NCBI GenBank assembly: GCA_040081715.1
Contig: JBEBFY010000004.1
Coordinates: 1-64,000 of the forward strand
DNA length: 64,000 nt
Source: CANKJK01 sp040081715
Lineage (GTDB): Bacteria; Acidobacteriota; Vicinamibacteria; Vicinamibacterales; UBA2999
Direction: 5' to 3'
The notes under the pieces were generated by a model. The model saw nothing but the letters and a program-made list of their open reading frames with translations, did not search any database and was not told the DNA's origin. Below, one piece after another: positions 15,555 to 24,815 of the stretch (position 1 is the first letter of the stretch; the number at the start of each line of letters is the position of its first letter). The position numbers and the translations under genes were made by a program.

Positions 15555-16101
15555 TGAAAATGGGTGTGTCCGGGTCGTCGGGAGGCTCGGCCAGCAGCAT
15601 CTGGATCTGTTCGCGGTAGCGGGGGAGCGCACCCTCCTCGAAGCCGATGAACGTGGAGCGGATGTAGCCGTCCTTGTCCACGAGCACGGACGTCGGCAGC
15701 GCCCGCACGCGGAAGCTGACGCTCGACCCGCCCTTCGGATCCATGAGCACGCGTAGCCCGAGTTCGCGCCCCTTGAAGTAGGCGTCCACCTGGCCGCGCG
15801 TTTCCCCGATGTTCACTGCCAGCGCTTCGAACCCCTGTTTCTGGTACTGACGCAGGAGGTCGTCGTAGGCGGGGAGCGACACGCGGCACGGCACGCACCA
15901 CGTGGCCCAGAAGTCCACTAGGACCACGCGCCCCCGAAGGCCCTCGAGGCTGACGGCCTTGCCGGAGCGGTCCAGGAGGGCCAGGCGCGGCGCCAGCGTC
16001 GCGGGTTCCTGCGCAGTGGCCGGGCGGGAGGCCGCGACGGCGCACAGTGCGGCCAGCGCCCACAGCACCGGGACACGCAGGTGTCGCGACATGGCCGTCA
16101 T
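15532..16101 (-). CDS. TlpA-like periplasmic thioredoxin (AhpC/TSA fold)
   Basis: The 189-residue exported protein has a signal peptide (about 1-30) and a thioredoxin-like domain with active site WCVPC (C69, C72) and the cis-proline region ALPTSVLVDKDG. TlpA/ResA-type proteins reduce disulfides, often on apocytochrome c. It is the last gene of a leftward run after a GNAT and a glycosyltransferase gene. Its final codons lie within the duplicated DUF2911 tail, so the duplication may have supplied or altered its C-terminus. Confidence 0.85.
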   Translation of the reverse strand: MTAMSRHLRVPVLWALAALCAVAASRPATAQEPATLAPRLALLDRSGKAVSLEGLRGRVVLVDFWATWCVPCRVSLPAYDDLLRQYQKQGFEALAVNIGETRGQVDAYFKGRELGLRVLMDPKGGSSVSFRVRALPTSVLVDKDGYIRSTFIGFEEGALPRYREQIQMLLAEPPDDPDTPIFRPTTSPP

Positions 16102-16171
16102 TGTGCCTGCGTTCCGGGTCGTGCGCGTCTGGCGTGTCCGGCGCGACGTACCTGGCTAAGCGTGCCCGGCA

Positions 16172-16756
16172 TCAACGTGCGTGGCCGTCTCCCGACCCGA
16201 GCAGGGCCGGCCAGTCGGCGCGTGCCTGGATGGTGGAGAGCGGCAGCGGGTCCTCAGGCGCAGAGGGGAGCGGTGCCAGCGCGAGGTGCCACCAGCCGAC
16301 GTCCAGCCAGGCGCCGAGTTTGAATCCTACGCCGCGATACACCCCTACCGGCGTGAATCCCATGGACTCGTGCAAGCCGACGCTTCCCGGGTTCGGGATG
16401 GCAATGCCGGCGTACGCATTCACGAAACCCTGTGCCCTGAGGATCGTGAACAGTGCCGTGTAGAGGGCCCGGCCGATGCCACGGCGGTGACAGGCGTCGT
16501 CGATGTAGACCGAGACGTTGCCCGACCAGCGGTAGCCGGCCCGGGCGTGGTGCGGGCTGGCATAGGCGTAGCCCACTACCTGGCCGCCGGATTCATGCAC
16601 GAGCCACGGGTAGGTGGGCAGCGTGGACTCGATCCGCTGCGCCATCTCGGCGGCGCCCGGCGCGATTTCCTCAAAGGACGCCACGGTCCGCTCCACGCCA
16701 GGGGCGTAGATGGCGGCCACGCGCGCCGCGTCGTCCGTGGTGGCGAGCCTGATCAC
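16172..16756 (-). CDS. GNAT N-acetyltransferase (phosphinothricin/methionine-sulfone acetyltransferase-like)
   Basis: The 194-residue GNAT protein starts with GTG (MIRLATTDDAARVAAIYAPGV). It carries the acetyl-CoA motif HRRGIGRALYTALF and the Pat/MnaT-like tail GVGFKLGAWLDVGWWHLAL. Relatives acetylate phosphinothricin, methionine sulfone or sulfoximine. The physiological substrate here is unknown. It lies 18 bases after the upstream glycosyltransferase-like gene on the same strand. Confidence 0.82.
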   Translation of the reverse strand: MIRLATTDDAARVAAIYAPGVERTVASFEEIAPGAAEMAQRIESTLPTYPWLVHESGGQVVGYAYASPHHARAGYRWSGNVSVYIDDACHRRGIGRALYTALFTILRAQGFVNAYAGIAIPNPGSVGLHESMGFTPVGVYRGVGFKLGAWLDVGWWHLALAPLPSAPEDPLPLSTIQARADWPALLGSGDGHAR

Positions 16757-16774
16757 AGACGGACGTTCTGGCCG

Positions 16775-17926
16775 CTATCGCTTCTTTGGCCGCCTGGCGC
16801 GCTTGGGCGGGTTGTCCAGCGTGTGGAGCAGGATGTCGGCCGCCACGTCGGCCCCGTTGGTCTCCGGCTTCTTCTTGATCTTCGGCTGGGCGAGGAGCTT
16901 GTCGAGGTGCGTCTCCCACTTGCCGGAGAGGAGCGACTCGTGGTCAATCGAGGCCTGCCGCAGGTACTTCGGCATCTCTTTCAACAGGATGTCGTACTCG
17001 GGGAAGTGGCCGCGCGGCGTGTGCAGGATCGCCGTGTCGTTGGCGATGCACTCGGAGATGATGCCGTAGCCGGGCTTGGTCACCACGGCGTCGGCCGCGG
17101 CCACCAGATCCTCGTACCGGACACCGGCGTCGTAGATGGCCTGCTCGTCCAGCGTAATGAAGGCGCCCTTCCGCTCCTCGGTTTCGCGGCGGCGGCCCAG
17201 CGGCACGTTGGTCGTGGTGACGATGGTGTACTTCTTCGACTTGCTGAGCGCCTCGGTGTCGACCGACACGCCGTAGGCGCCGAACGACATCAGGATGATC
17301 GGCTTGCTGGCCGGAATCTTCAGTGCCTTGCACACTTCCTTCGGCGTCTTGGTGGCATGACGCGCGATGAAGGGGATGTCCTTCACATTGCTGATGTGCT
17401 GGAATCCGCCCGACATCGGCAGGCGCAGCCCCAGGTAGGTCTTGGCGTAGGCCGTCCGCATGGCGGGCAGCAGGTTCGGCGCCAGCCGCGTGCGCGGGTA
17501 GTCGCCGTAGATCCAGTCCCACGTGAAGTTGCCGATGGCAACCGTCGGGATGCCGGCCGCGGCACCCACGGAACTCGCCAGCGGCGGGATATCGCCGACC
17601 ACCAGGCCGGCGTCCATCTCCCGCAGCGTCCGGGTCTCACTGGCGGCGCGCGACACCATGTCGGCGTGGAAGGCAGCCGCGCGGCGAACGCTATCGGCCT
17701 CATCCAGCGTCAAGCTGTCGATCTGCACCACACCGGTGTCCGTCTCGAGGTGGCTGAAGGTGATGCGGCCCTTGACCGAGGCGTCAAAGAGCCACCGGGG
17801 AGCCGCCGTCCGCACACCGATGCGCGTTTCCGGCCGCTTGTCGAAAACGGCGTTGATGACCTCGATCATGCGCGAGGCATGGCCGAACCCGTGTCCAGAG
17901 ATGTAGAAAACGATGGCAGAAGACAA
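16775..17926 (-). CDS. MurG-like GT-B fold glycosyltransferase
   Basis: The 383-residue protein has the N-terminal glycine/histidine loop FYISGHGFGHASR and a C-terminal nucleotide-sugar region (ADAVVTKPGYGIISECIAN). This resembles MurG and the N-terminal domain of L-arabinokinase-type proteins. The nucleotide sugar and acceptor cannot be inferred. The TTG at 17926 is preferred because GGAG lies five bases upstream; a GTG at 17962 is the alternative. It ends in a lysine-rich tail (PPKRARRPKKR). Leftward operon with GNAT and TlpA-like genes. Confidence 0.7.
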   Translation of the reverse strand: MSSAIVFYISGHGFGHASRMIEVINAVFDKRPETRIGVRTAAPRWLFDASVKGRITFSHLETDTGVVQIDSLTLDEADSVRRAAAFHADMVSRAASETRTLREMDAGLVVGDIPPLASSVGAAAGIPTVAIGNFTWDWIYGDYPRTRLAPNLLPAMRTAYAKTYLGLRLPMSGGFQHISNVKDIPFIARHATKTPKEVCKALKIPASKPIILMSFGAYGVSVDTEALSKSKKYTIVTTTNVPLGRRRETEERKGAFITLDEQAIYDAGVRYEDLVAAADAVVTKPGYGIISECIANDTAILHTPRGHFPEYDILLKEMPKYLRQASIDHESLLSGKWETHLDKLLAQPKIKKKPETNGADVAADILLHTLDNPPKRARRPKKR

Positions 17927-18014
17927 AGACGCTCCAGCTTGTGGGGTAGGGGGGCGCCGCACGCTGAAAACCGTGCCGCCCAGCGCAAGACAGTCTATCA
18001 GCTAAGATGCCGGT

Positions 18015-18326
18015 GTGGATGAGCGCCAGTTCTTTACGGAGAAGCCCGAGCAACGCGTGGGCCGGTTTCAATGCACCCGGTGCCGCCGGACCAACGAATT
18101 CCAGGTCCGCTGGATTCGCCGGACCCGGAAGGCTCAGCCGCCGGGAGGGTCCGACGTGGAAGCGCGGGCCATGTTCAACAAGGTCAAGGACCACCTTGTC
18201 CGGGTGGACGAGCACGTGACCTGCCCGGAGTGCCGCACCCGGTTCGAGATCCCCTCCCACCAGAACATCGTGTTTCTGGAGCAACTGGAAGGGCTGCCGA
18301 AGGACGTCGAAGAAGACGACGAGTAG
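18015..18326 (+). CDS. Small zinc-ribbon protein
   Basis: The 103-residue hypothetical protein has two CxxC pairs, CTRC (about 20-23) and CPEC (about 70-73), spaced as in a zinc ribbon, and an acidic C-terminus. It may bind nucleic acid or another protein, but no family was recognised. The start is GTG with a TAAGAT hexamer six bases upstream. It is divergent from the glycosyltransferase gene and convergent with the next one. Confidence 0.65.
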   Translation: MDERQFFTEKPEQRVGRFQCTRCRRTNEFQVRWIRRTRKAQPPGGSDVEARAMFNKVKDHLVRVDEHVTCPECRTRFEIPSHQNIVFLEQLEGLPKDVEEDDE

Positions 18327-18328
18327 GC

Positions 18329-19042
18329 TTACCAGATGAAGGGCAGCACGCGCCAGCGGACGGTCTTGCGGTACTCCGCGTAGGCCGGGCCGGCGGTGGC
18401 GGCCAGGGACGCCTCTTCCAGCGGGATCGCGATGGCGAGGTAGGCGCACGACACGAAGGCGAAGACGCCGCGCGTCGCGGTCATGGTGGGCTCGGCCAGC
18501 ACCATCAGGACCCAGCCCAGATAGATCGGATGGCGCACGAGGCCGTAGACGCCCGTGGTCTTGAAGACAGCCGGCATGCCTCCAGCCCGGAGGGGTCCGT
18601 CCACCTGTCGTACACCGGCCAGTTCCAGGACGTCGATGGCGCGTGCGCCGGCCAGCGTCATCAGCACACCAGCCACCTGGAGCAGGCGTCCTTCCCAGAC
18701 GGCCGCGCCCTTGAGCTGCCACCAGACGCCCAGCACTGGCTGCCACACCCAGCACACGGCGATGAGCAGGAGGCTGGCGAGCCATACGAAGGCCGAACGC
18801 TCCAGCCCGGGGCCTGCCGCCCGGCGGATCACCTCGCGGACGCGGAGGCGCGCGAACACGGAGTGATGGAGCGCGAAAGCGGAGAAGAGCGCCAGGTTCG
18901 TCCACGCGGCGGGCCCGTTGGCGGCGTCGAGCGGATAGGTGCCCCACCGGACGGTGAAGCTCCAGCCGCAGAAGGCGAGCGCGCCAAGGAAGAGCGAGGC
19001 GCCGGCCCACGCAAAGGCACGCGCGACCATGGAGGGCTGCAT
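18329..19042 (-). CDS. NnrU/isoprenylcysteine methyltransferase-like membrane protein
   Basis: The 237-residue integral membrane protein has about five TM segments. The C-terminal signature GLVRHPIYLGWVL plus YAEYRKTVRWRVLPF is typical of the ICMT/PEMT/NnrU methyltransferase superfamily, which binds SAM in the membrane. The substrate is unknown; methanethiol S-methyltransferase relatives have a similar build. The ATG at 19042 was chosen; M5 at 19030 is the alternative. It is divergent from the ketosynthase gene, which is followed by another member of this superfamily. Confidence 0.65.
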   Translation of the reverse strand: MQPSMVARAFAWAGASLFLGALAFCGWSFTVRWGTYPLDAANGPAAWTNLALFSAFALHHSVFARLRVREVIRRAAGPGLERSAFVWLASLLLIAVCWVWQPVLGVWWQLKGAAVWEGRLLQVAGVLMTLAGARAIDVLELAGVRQVDGPLRAGGMPAVFKTTGVYGLVRHPIYLGWVLMVLAEPTMTATRGVFAFVSCAYLAIAIPLEEASLAATAGPAYAEYRKTVRWRVLPFIW

Positions 19043-19070
19043 GAGCGTCCGTATTATAGTGACCCTCCCC

Positions 19071-20333
19071 ATGACGCCGATCCCCCGGGTTGTCATCAGC
19101 GGCATCGGTGCCGTGTCCGCGTTCGGCGTCGGCCGCGAGTGCTTCTGGGAGCACGTCAGCGCGGGCCGGAGCGGGACAAAAGCCGTCACCCAGTTCGACG
19201 TCACCGGGTACCCCTCGCAGGTGGCCGCGTGGGTGCCGCCTGTGACGGCTGCGGATGCGCTCGTGCTCGAGGGCGACGCGGACCTTGAGCAACGGGCCGA
19301 CCCGCGGCGTTATTCCCGTGCGGCGCTCTTCGGCGTGATTGCCGGGCGCGAGGCGTGGCATGACGCCGGCCTGCGCGCGGGCCAGCCGAACAGCGGCGTC
19401 ATCATCGGCAGTGGCGGTGGCGGCATCGACGTCGCCGAGGCCCAGTACCGGGATTTCTTCCTCGAGGGCGGCAAGCACGTCACCCCCTATGCCATCGCCA
19501 CGGGCATCTGCGGCATGGTGTCGAGCGAGATTTCGATCTCGCTGGGCCTGCGTGGTGTCAGCCACGTGCTCTCCTGCGGCTGCACCAGTTCGACCGACGC
19601 GATGGGCTATGCGCTCGCCCTCATCCGGGCCGGGGAGTACGACACGATGCTGACCGGTGGTGCCGATGGCTGCGTGCTGGCCGGCATGCTCTTCGGCTTC
19701 GCCAGGATGCGCGCCGTGTCAACGCACTTCAATGATCGCCCGGAGGCGGCCTCCCGTCCGTTTGATCGCGACCGCGACGGTTTCGTGCTGGGCGAGGGCG
19801 CATGGATGCTCGTGCTGGAACGGGAGGACCGTGCCCGTGCCCGGGGAGCCAAGGTGTACGCCGCGGTGGAGAGCTATGCCTCCACCTGCGACGCCTACCA
19901 CCGCGTGCAGCTCGAACCAGACGGCATCGAGATCATGCGCTGCATCAACACGGCGCTCGACCGCTCCGGCCGCGCGCGTGAATCGATCGGCTACATCAAC
20001 TACCACGGCACGTCGACGCAACTGAACGACGCGGTGGAGTCGCGCACGGTGCGGAAGGTGTTCGGGCCGCTGGCGGACCGGATTCCCGGGTCGTCCACCA
20101 AGTCGATGATCGGCCACCCGCAGGGCGCCAGCGGCGCGGCCGGCGTGGTGGCGACGGCGCTCGCGCTTTCGCGCGGCATCCTGCCGCCCACCATCAACCT
20201 CGACACGCCGGATCCGGCCTGCGATATGGACTTCATCCCGAACCAGCCCCGCGCGGTGGAGGTGGAGGCCGCGCTCTGCAACTGCCTCGGCTTCGGGTCC
20301 AAGAACAGCGCCATCGTGCTGGGCAGGGCGTAG
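19071..20333 (+). CDS. Beta-ketoacyl-ACP synthase II-like enzyme (FabF family)
   Basis: The 420-residue thiolase-fold condensing enzyme has catalytic C171 (VLSCGCTSSTDA) and histidines in NYHGTSTQLND and KSMIGHPQGASGAAG, so the Cys-His-His triad is complete. It stands apart from other fatty-acid genes and is followed by an FAD reductase and an ICMT-like gene. This suggests a dedicated lipid or polyketide pathway rather than primary fatty-acid synthesis. A TATAGT hexamer lies ten bases before the ATG with no Shine-Dalgarno sequence. Confidence 0.88.
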   Translation: MTPIPRVVISGIGAVSAFGVGRECFWEHVSAGRSGTKAVTQFDVTGYPSQVAAWVPPVTAADALVLEGDADLEQRADPRRYSRAALFGVIAGREAWHDAGLRAGQPNSGVIIGSGGGGIDVAEAQYRDFFLEGGKHVTPYAIATGICGMVSSEISISLGLRGVSHVLSCGCTSSTDAMGYALALIRAGEYDTMLTGGADGCVLAGMLFGFARMRAVSTHFNDRPEAASRPFDRDRDGFVLGEGAWMLVLEREDRARARGAKVYAAVESYASTCDAYHRVQLEPDGIEIMRCINTALDRSGRARESIGYINYHGTSTQLNDAVESRTVRKVFGPLADRIPGSSTKSMIGHPQGASGAAGVVATALALSRGILPPTINLDTPDPACDMDFIPNQPRAVEVEAALCNCLGFGSKNSAIVLGRA

Positions 20334-20343
20334 CCAGGCCGCC

Positions 20344-21501
20344 ATGGGAGCACAGGTGGTCGTCGTCGGTGGCGGCCCCGCCGGGAGCCTCACGGCGCTG
20401 CTGCTGGCCCGCGCCGGTGCGCGCGTACGCCTGGTCGACCGCGACGCCTTTCCGCGCAACAAGCTCTGCGGTGACACGCTGAACCCTGGTGCGCTGGCGT
20501 TGCTGCGTGCGCAGGGTGTTGCGAAGGGCATCGAAGCCGTGGCGCTGCCGGTCCACGGCATGGTCGTCACTGGGCCGGGCGGCGCGCGCGTGGCTGGTGA
20601 CTACGGCGTGGGCGTACACGGCGTCGCGTTGAGTCGTCGGGTTCTTGATGCCCTGCTGCTGGAGGAGGCGGCCCGCGCTGGGGTCGACGTCGAGACGGGC
20701 GTGCGGGTGACCGGACCGGTGTGGACCGGCGACCGTGTCTCCGGCGTGCGGGTGGCGGGCGCGTGCGGGAACGTCACTCTGGAGGGGGACCTCGTCGTGG
20801 CGGCAGACGGCCGGCATTCGCACCTGGCCTTCGGCCTGGGACTCTCGAGGTTTGCCACGCGTCCGCAGCGGTGGGCCTACGGTGCGGTGTATGCGGGCGT
20901 GGCCGGGCTGACCCACCTTGGCGAGATGCATATCCGGACGGATGGCTACGTGGGCGTGGCGCCCCTTCCGGATGGGACGGCCAACGTGTGCGCCGTGCGG
21001 GAGTGGCGGCGGGGCATGACGCCCCTGGGCGGCGATGTGCTCAGCCGGGCCATCGACACCGATCCGCCGCTGGCCGGACGGTTTGCCGGGGCCGAGCGCG
21101 TGAGCGCGGTGGCGATTCTGGGTCCGCTCGCGGTGGAGTGCCGCGCGGCAGGCGTGCCTGGGTTGCTGTTGGCGGGCGATGCCGCGGGTTTCGTAGATCC
21201 CATGACCGGCGACGGCATGCGCTTCGCCATCCGGGGCGCGGAACTGGCCGCTGAGGCGGCGCTGCGTGAACTGGCCTCCGGCCAGCCCGCCTGGGCGTGG
21301 CTGACGGCGGAGCGCCAGCGGGAGTTCGGCGGCAAGTGGCGCATCAACCGCGCGCTGCGGCGGCTGGTGGCCTCGCCAGCCGGGGTCCGCGCCGCGGCAG
21401 CCGTGGCGTCGATCTGGAGCGCGCCGCTGGCACCGCTCATCGCCGTCGCGGGAGACGTCGCCGTGGCGAGGCGCATCGAAGCCGCGAGTGCGCGCACATG
21501 A
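20344..21501 (+). CDS. FAD-dependent oxidoreductase (geranylgeranyl-reductase / tryptophan-halogenase-like fold)
   Basis: The 385-residue flavoprotein has an N-terminal FAD-binding loop VVVGGGPAGS (6-15), the LCGDTLNPGA segment near 43-52, VVAADGRHSHL, and the second FAD motif LLLAGDAAGFVDPMTGDG. This pattern fits the geranylgeranyl-reductase-like branch of group A monooxygenase-type proteins. It probably oxidises or reduces the product of the adjacent ketosynthase. It starts ten bases after that gene and overlaps the next by four (ATGA), so the three are an operon. Confidence 0.82.
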   Translation: MGAQVVVVGGGPAGSLTALLLARAGARVRLVDRDAFPRNKLCGDTLNPGALALLRAQGVAKGIEAVALPVHGMVVTGPGGARVAGDYGVGVHGVALSRRVLDALLLEEAARAGVDVETGVRVTGPVWTGDRVSGVRVAGACGNVTLEGDLVVAADGRHSHLAFGLGLSRFATRPQRWAYGAVYAGVAGLTHLGEMHIRTDGYVGVAPLPDGTANVCAVREWRRGMTPLGGDVLSRAIDTDPPLAGRFAGAERVSAVAILGPLAVECRAAGVPGLLLAGDAAGFVDPMTGDGMRFAIRGAELAAEAALRELASGQPAWAWLTAERQREFGGKWRINRALRRLVASPAGVRAAAAVASIWSAPLAPLIAVAGDVAVARRIEAASART

Positions 21502-22004
21502 CGGGCACCGCCGCGCCACTGGCGGCGCTGGCCGTCGCCCTGCTGCTCATGCTCGCGGAGGCGCAGCGGTCGCGCGCCAACGAGCGGGTCCTTCGCGCGG
21601 CGGGCGCGACGGAACCGGCCGGCGACGTGTATGGCCTGATGCTGTGGTCGTATCCAGGTGCATTTGTCGCGATGGCGTTGGCTGCCGCTTGGATGGATGT
21701 CGGGCGATTGAGCGTGGCGGGCGCCGCCGTGTTCCTGGCCGCGAAGGCGCTCAAGTACTGGGCGATCTCCACGCTCGGCACGCGCTGGACTTTCCGTGTG
21801 CTCGTGCCGCCGGAGTCCGCCAGGGTGACCACCGGGCCCTACCGCTGGATCTCGCACCCGAACTACGTGGCCGTCGCCGGCGAACTGGCGGGCTTTGCCC
21901 TGCTGGTGCACGCTGGGTGGATCGGACTTGCGGCCACGCTGTGGTTCGTCCTGCTGATGTGGCTGCGGATGAAGGTGGAAGAGCGGGCGCTATACTCCGC
22001 CTGA
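21498..22004 (+). CDS. Isoprenylcysteine carboxyl methyltransferase-like membrane protein
   Basis: The 168-residue membrane protein has about four TM segments and the ICMT signature RVTTGPYRWISHPNYVAVAGEL, with the C-terminal KVEERAL acidic pair. It is expected to use SAM to methylate a lipid-soluble substrate. In alkylresorcinol loci, ICMT-like proteins methylate the phenolic lipid and sit beside an FAD enzyme, the same pair seen here. Start ATG at 21498, overlapping the upstream stop. Confidence 0.8.
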   Translation: MTGTAAPLAALAVALLLMLAEAQRSRANERVLRAAGATEPAGDVYGLMLWSYPGAFVAMALAAAWMDVGRLSVAGAAVFLAAKALKYWAISTLGTRWTFRVLVPPESARVTTGPYRWISHPNYVAVAGELAGFALLVHAGWIGLAATLWFVLLMWLRMKVEERALYSA

Positions 22005-22007
22005 GTC

Positions 22008-24428
22008 ATGACGCGTTGGAGCAGAAGGGCGCGGCTGTTCACGCTGGCGTGCGCGCTGGTGGTGACCGCCGTGGTGGGGACGGGTGCACAGGCGCCACCT
22101 GACCCGTCACTCGCCCCGTCACTCACGCGCGCCGGCGAGGACATCGCCCGCGGCCGGTATGCCGAGGCGCTGAAGACCCTGTCGGCTCCAGCCGAACGCG
22201 ACCCGGGTGGCGACGCCGCCCTCGAACTCGGTCTGGTGCAGCACTACCTCGGCCGCCGCGAAGCGGACCTGACCCTGCGGGCGGTCATTGATCGCAATGC
22301 GGACGCCACGACACCGGCGAGGCTCCTGCGCGCGGGCCGCGCGGCCCACGCCCTGGGGCAGTTCGAGGACGCCAACGGCTTCTTCCGCGACGCCAACGGG
22401 CTGGCGCCCGCAGACGTGGCCGTCAACACTGCCTGGGGCGAACTCTTTCTCGAGAAGTACAGCCAGAGCGAGGCAGGGAAGTCCTTCAAGGCCGCGCTTG
22501 ACGCGAATCCGAAGCACGTGCCCGCACGCGTCGGGATGGCACGCGTGCTCGCGGAGACCAACCCGCCCGAGGCGCGGAAGGCCGCGGACGTCATCCTCAC
22601 CGAGCAGCCCGCCAACGTCGAGGCGCTGCTGTTGGTCGCCGAGCTGGAGCTGGACGACTCCAAACGGCCGGAGGCCAAGGCCCTCATCGGCAAGGCGCTG
22701 GCGGCCAACCCCAACAGCCTCGAAGCTCGCGCGCTGGACGCCGCGCTGCTCTATGTGGAGGACAAGAGCGCCGAGTTCGAGAAGGCCGTGGCCGGAGCCC
22801 TTGCCATCAACCCGCGCTACGCCGACATCTATCGCATCGCGGGGGAGCATGCGGCGCGGGCCTACCGTTTCGAGGAGGCCGTCGCGCTCACCAGGCGGGC
22901 CCTGGTATTGGACCCCGGATCGGCCCGCGCGTTCGCCATGCTGGGCATGCATCTATTGCGGACCGGCGACGAACCCGGTGCCCGCCAGGCGCTCGACGCC
23001 GGTTTCAAGATCGACCCCTACGACGTGGTGACGTTCAACTCGCTGGCGCTGCTCGACACGCTCGAGAAGTTCGTCACCGTGAATGAAGGCGACTTCGTCT
23101 TCCGTTTCGATGCGGCCGAGGCCGCCGTGATGCGTGAGCATGCGCTGCCGCTGGCCAAGGAGGCCGTGGCTGCCCTGTCGAAGGCCTGGAACTTCACCCC
23201 GAAAGGGCCGCTCCTCATCGAGATGTTCCCGAAGCACGACGACTTCGCCGTGCGTACGATCGGCCTGCCGGGTTTCATCGGCGCCCTCGGGGCCTGCTTC
23301 GGCCGCGTGGTCACGCTCGACTCGCCGAAGGCACGGCCGCCTGGCGAGTTCAACTGGGGCGCCACGCTCTGGCACGAACTGGCGCACGTCTTCACTATTC
23401 AGATCTCCAATCAACGGGTGCCGCGGTGGCTCACTGAGGGCATCTCGGTGTTTGAGGAGAAGCGCGCCCGGCACGAGTGGGGCCGTGAGCAGGAACTGGA
23501 GTTCGCCCACGCACTGGATCACGGTGGCGTGATGACGCTCAAGAACCTGAACGCCGGTTTCTCTGACCCCAAGACCATCTCGATGGCGTACTTTCAGGCC
23601 TCGCAGGTCGTGGCGCATATCCACGAGACCTACGGCCAGGACAAGCTGCGGGCGCTGGTGGCGGCCTATGCCACCGGCGTGGATACCGACGGTGCACTCA
23701 GGGCGGCGCTCGGGATCACGATGGATCAGTTGCAGACGGGCTTCGATGCGTTCGTGGCGAAGGAGTTCGGCACGCTGCGCCAGGCCATGAAGGCGCCTGA
23801 GGAGCTGGCCAAGGTCTCGGCGCTGGACGATCTGAAGGCCCTGGCAGAGAAGAACAGCGGCAGCTTCCCGGTGCAGATGGGGCTCGCCGAGGCGTATCAG
23901 AAGGCCGGCGATGCGGCAGCGGCCATGGCCGCCTACGAGCGAGCTGCGGCGCTGGCGCCCTCGGCCACCGGCAAGGACAGCCCAAACGTGAAGCTGGCGA
24001 AGCTGGCGATGGAGCAGAAGCAGCCGGACAGGGCGCTGGCGGCCCTGGAGGCGCTGTCGAAGATGGATGCCAACGACATCGAGTCGGCCCGCACGTGGGC
24101 AGGACTCGTGGCTGCCAAGGGGGATCTGAAGCGATCGGCCGCGGCCTACGCGCGCGTGGCGAGCATCGATCCCTTTGATCTGGATGCGCAGTCTTCGCTC
24201 GGCAACTACGCGCTCGTGAGTGGCGATGCCCCTACGGCCATCCGCGCCTTCAGGTCAGCCCTGGCCGCCGGCACGGTCGACAAGGCGGCGGTGCGAACGT
24301 ATCTGGCTGAAGCCTACCTGGCCAACGGGCAGAGAGCGGAGGCGAAGAAGGAAGTGCTGGCGGCACTCGAACTGGCGCCTCAGTTCGAGCGCGCGCAGGA
24401 TCTCCTGCTGAAGCTGGCGCAGCCCTAG
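22008..24428 (+). CDS. Secreted TPR protein with peptidase MA-like metalloprotease domain
   Basis: The 806-residue exported protein has a signal peptide (about 1-28) and TPR repeats covering about residues 30-340. A gluzincin-like peptidase region follows, with zinc motif HELAH (456-460) and downstream WLTEGISVFEEK supplying the third ligand. A second TPR block runs from about 590 to the end. It may process or scaffold envelope proteins. A TATACT hexamer inside the end of the upstream gene lies eleven bases before its ATG, so it can be transcribed alone. Its stop codon lies inside a perfect palindrome that looks like a terminator. Confidence 0.82.
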   Translation: MTRWSRRARLFTLACALVVTAVVGTGAQAPPDPSLAPSLTRAGEDIARGRYAEALKTLSAPAERDPGGDAALELGLVQHYLGRREADLTLRAVIDRNADATTPARLLRAGRAAHALGQFEDANGFFRDANGLAPADVAVNTAWGELFLEKYSQSEAGKSFKAALDANPKHVPARVGMARVLAETNPPEARKAADVILTEQPANVEALLLVAELELDDSKRPEAKALIGKALAANPNSLEARALDAALLYVEDKSAEFEKAVAGALAINPRYADIYRIAGEHAARAYRFEEAVALTRRALVLDPGSARAFAMLGMHLLRTGDEPGARQALDAGFKIDPYDVVTFNSLALLDTLEKFVTVNEGDFVFRFDAAEAAVMREHALPLAKEAVAALSKAWNFTPKGPLLIEMFPKHDDFAVRTIGLPGFIGALGACFGRVVTLDSPKARPPGEFNWGATLWHELAHVFTIQISNQRVPRWLTEGISVFEEKRARHEWGREQELEFAHALDHGGVMTLKNLNAGFSDPKTISMAYFQASQVVAHIHETYGQDKLRALVAAYATGVDTDGALRAALGITMDQLQTGFDAFVAKEFGTLRQAMKAPEELAKVSALDDLKALAEKNSGSFPVQMGLAEAYQKAGDAAAAMAAYERAAALAPSATGKDSPNVKLAKLAMEQKQPDRALAALEALSKMDANDIESARTWAGLVAAKGDLKRSAAAYARVASIDPFDLDAQSSLGNYALVSGDAPTAIRAFRSALAAGTVDKAAVRTYLAEAYLANGQRAEAKKEVLAALELAPQFERAQDLLLKLAQP

Positions 24429-24438
24429 CTAGGGCTGC
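24419..24438. terminator. Palindromic terminator-like hairpin over the TPR gene stop codon
   Basis: GCAGCCCT pairs perfectly with AGGGCTGC around an AGCT loop, making a 20-bp self-complementary sequence. It includes the stop codon at 24426-24428 and is followed by the A/T-rich AATATA. Confidence 0.55.
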
Positions 24439-24594
24439 AATATAGGTGCCTCACCACAGCGACACGTATACCGTCAGGGGAGGTTTGGCTCCCAGCAGGA
24501 TTCGAGTTCCTGTCTGATTTACCAGAAGGGCCAAGACGTAAGCGACTCATTGTGACGTTACAGGCATGGTTCGACGATAGCGGAACCAAGGGCG

Positions 24595-24695
24595 GCCGCC
24601 ACTGAACCGCGCTGTGCCGGGGCCTGGCTGCGCATAATGCCCACTACGTTGACGTCCAGACACCGCGAATATTGTCTATCGTCTCACCGCGTACT
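24595..24695. repeat. Left copy of a ~100-bp direct repeat flanking the lipoprotein gene
   Basis: This stretch matches 25902-26005 closely. The last 42 bases (from GACGTCCAGACACC to GCGTACT) differ at one position. Further left there are a few substitutions and one 3-base insertion. The 24429-24815 gap otherwise holds two small hairpins (24478-24493 and 24496-24512) and a 12-bp palindrome (24785-24796), and no gene that I can support. Its GC content is visibly lower than that of the neighbours. Confidence 0.85.
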
Positions 24696-24815
24696 GATTG
24701 CAGCTGACGCAGCCCCAGCTACTTTCCGGTGCAGAAATGACCTTGCGAGAACGATCTTCGGACGGGCGGCGGCACCCCGTGGGGCGGGATATCCCGTCAT
24801 GCTCACGACTGTCGT

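Noticed and set aside
16181..18022. 613-codon plus-strand open frame opposite the glycosyltransferase and GNAT genes
   Set aside because: It is antisense to two recognisable genes and has no family signature.
24478..24512. Two adjacent hairpins, the second with a 7-base loop TTCGAGT like a tRNA T-arm
   Set aside because: The G53-C61 pair is replaced by A-T, and no acceptor, D or anticodon arms fit around it. It is not called a tRNA.
24785..24796. 12-bp perfect palindrome CGGGATATCCCG near the lipoprotein stop
   Set aside because: No loop for a terminator and no linked operator evidence.
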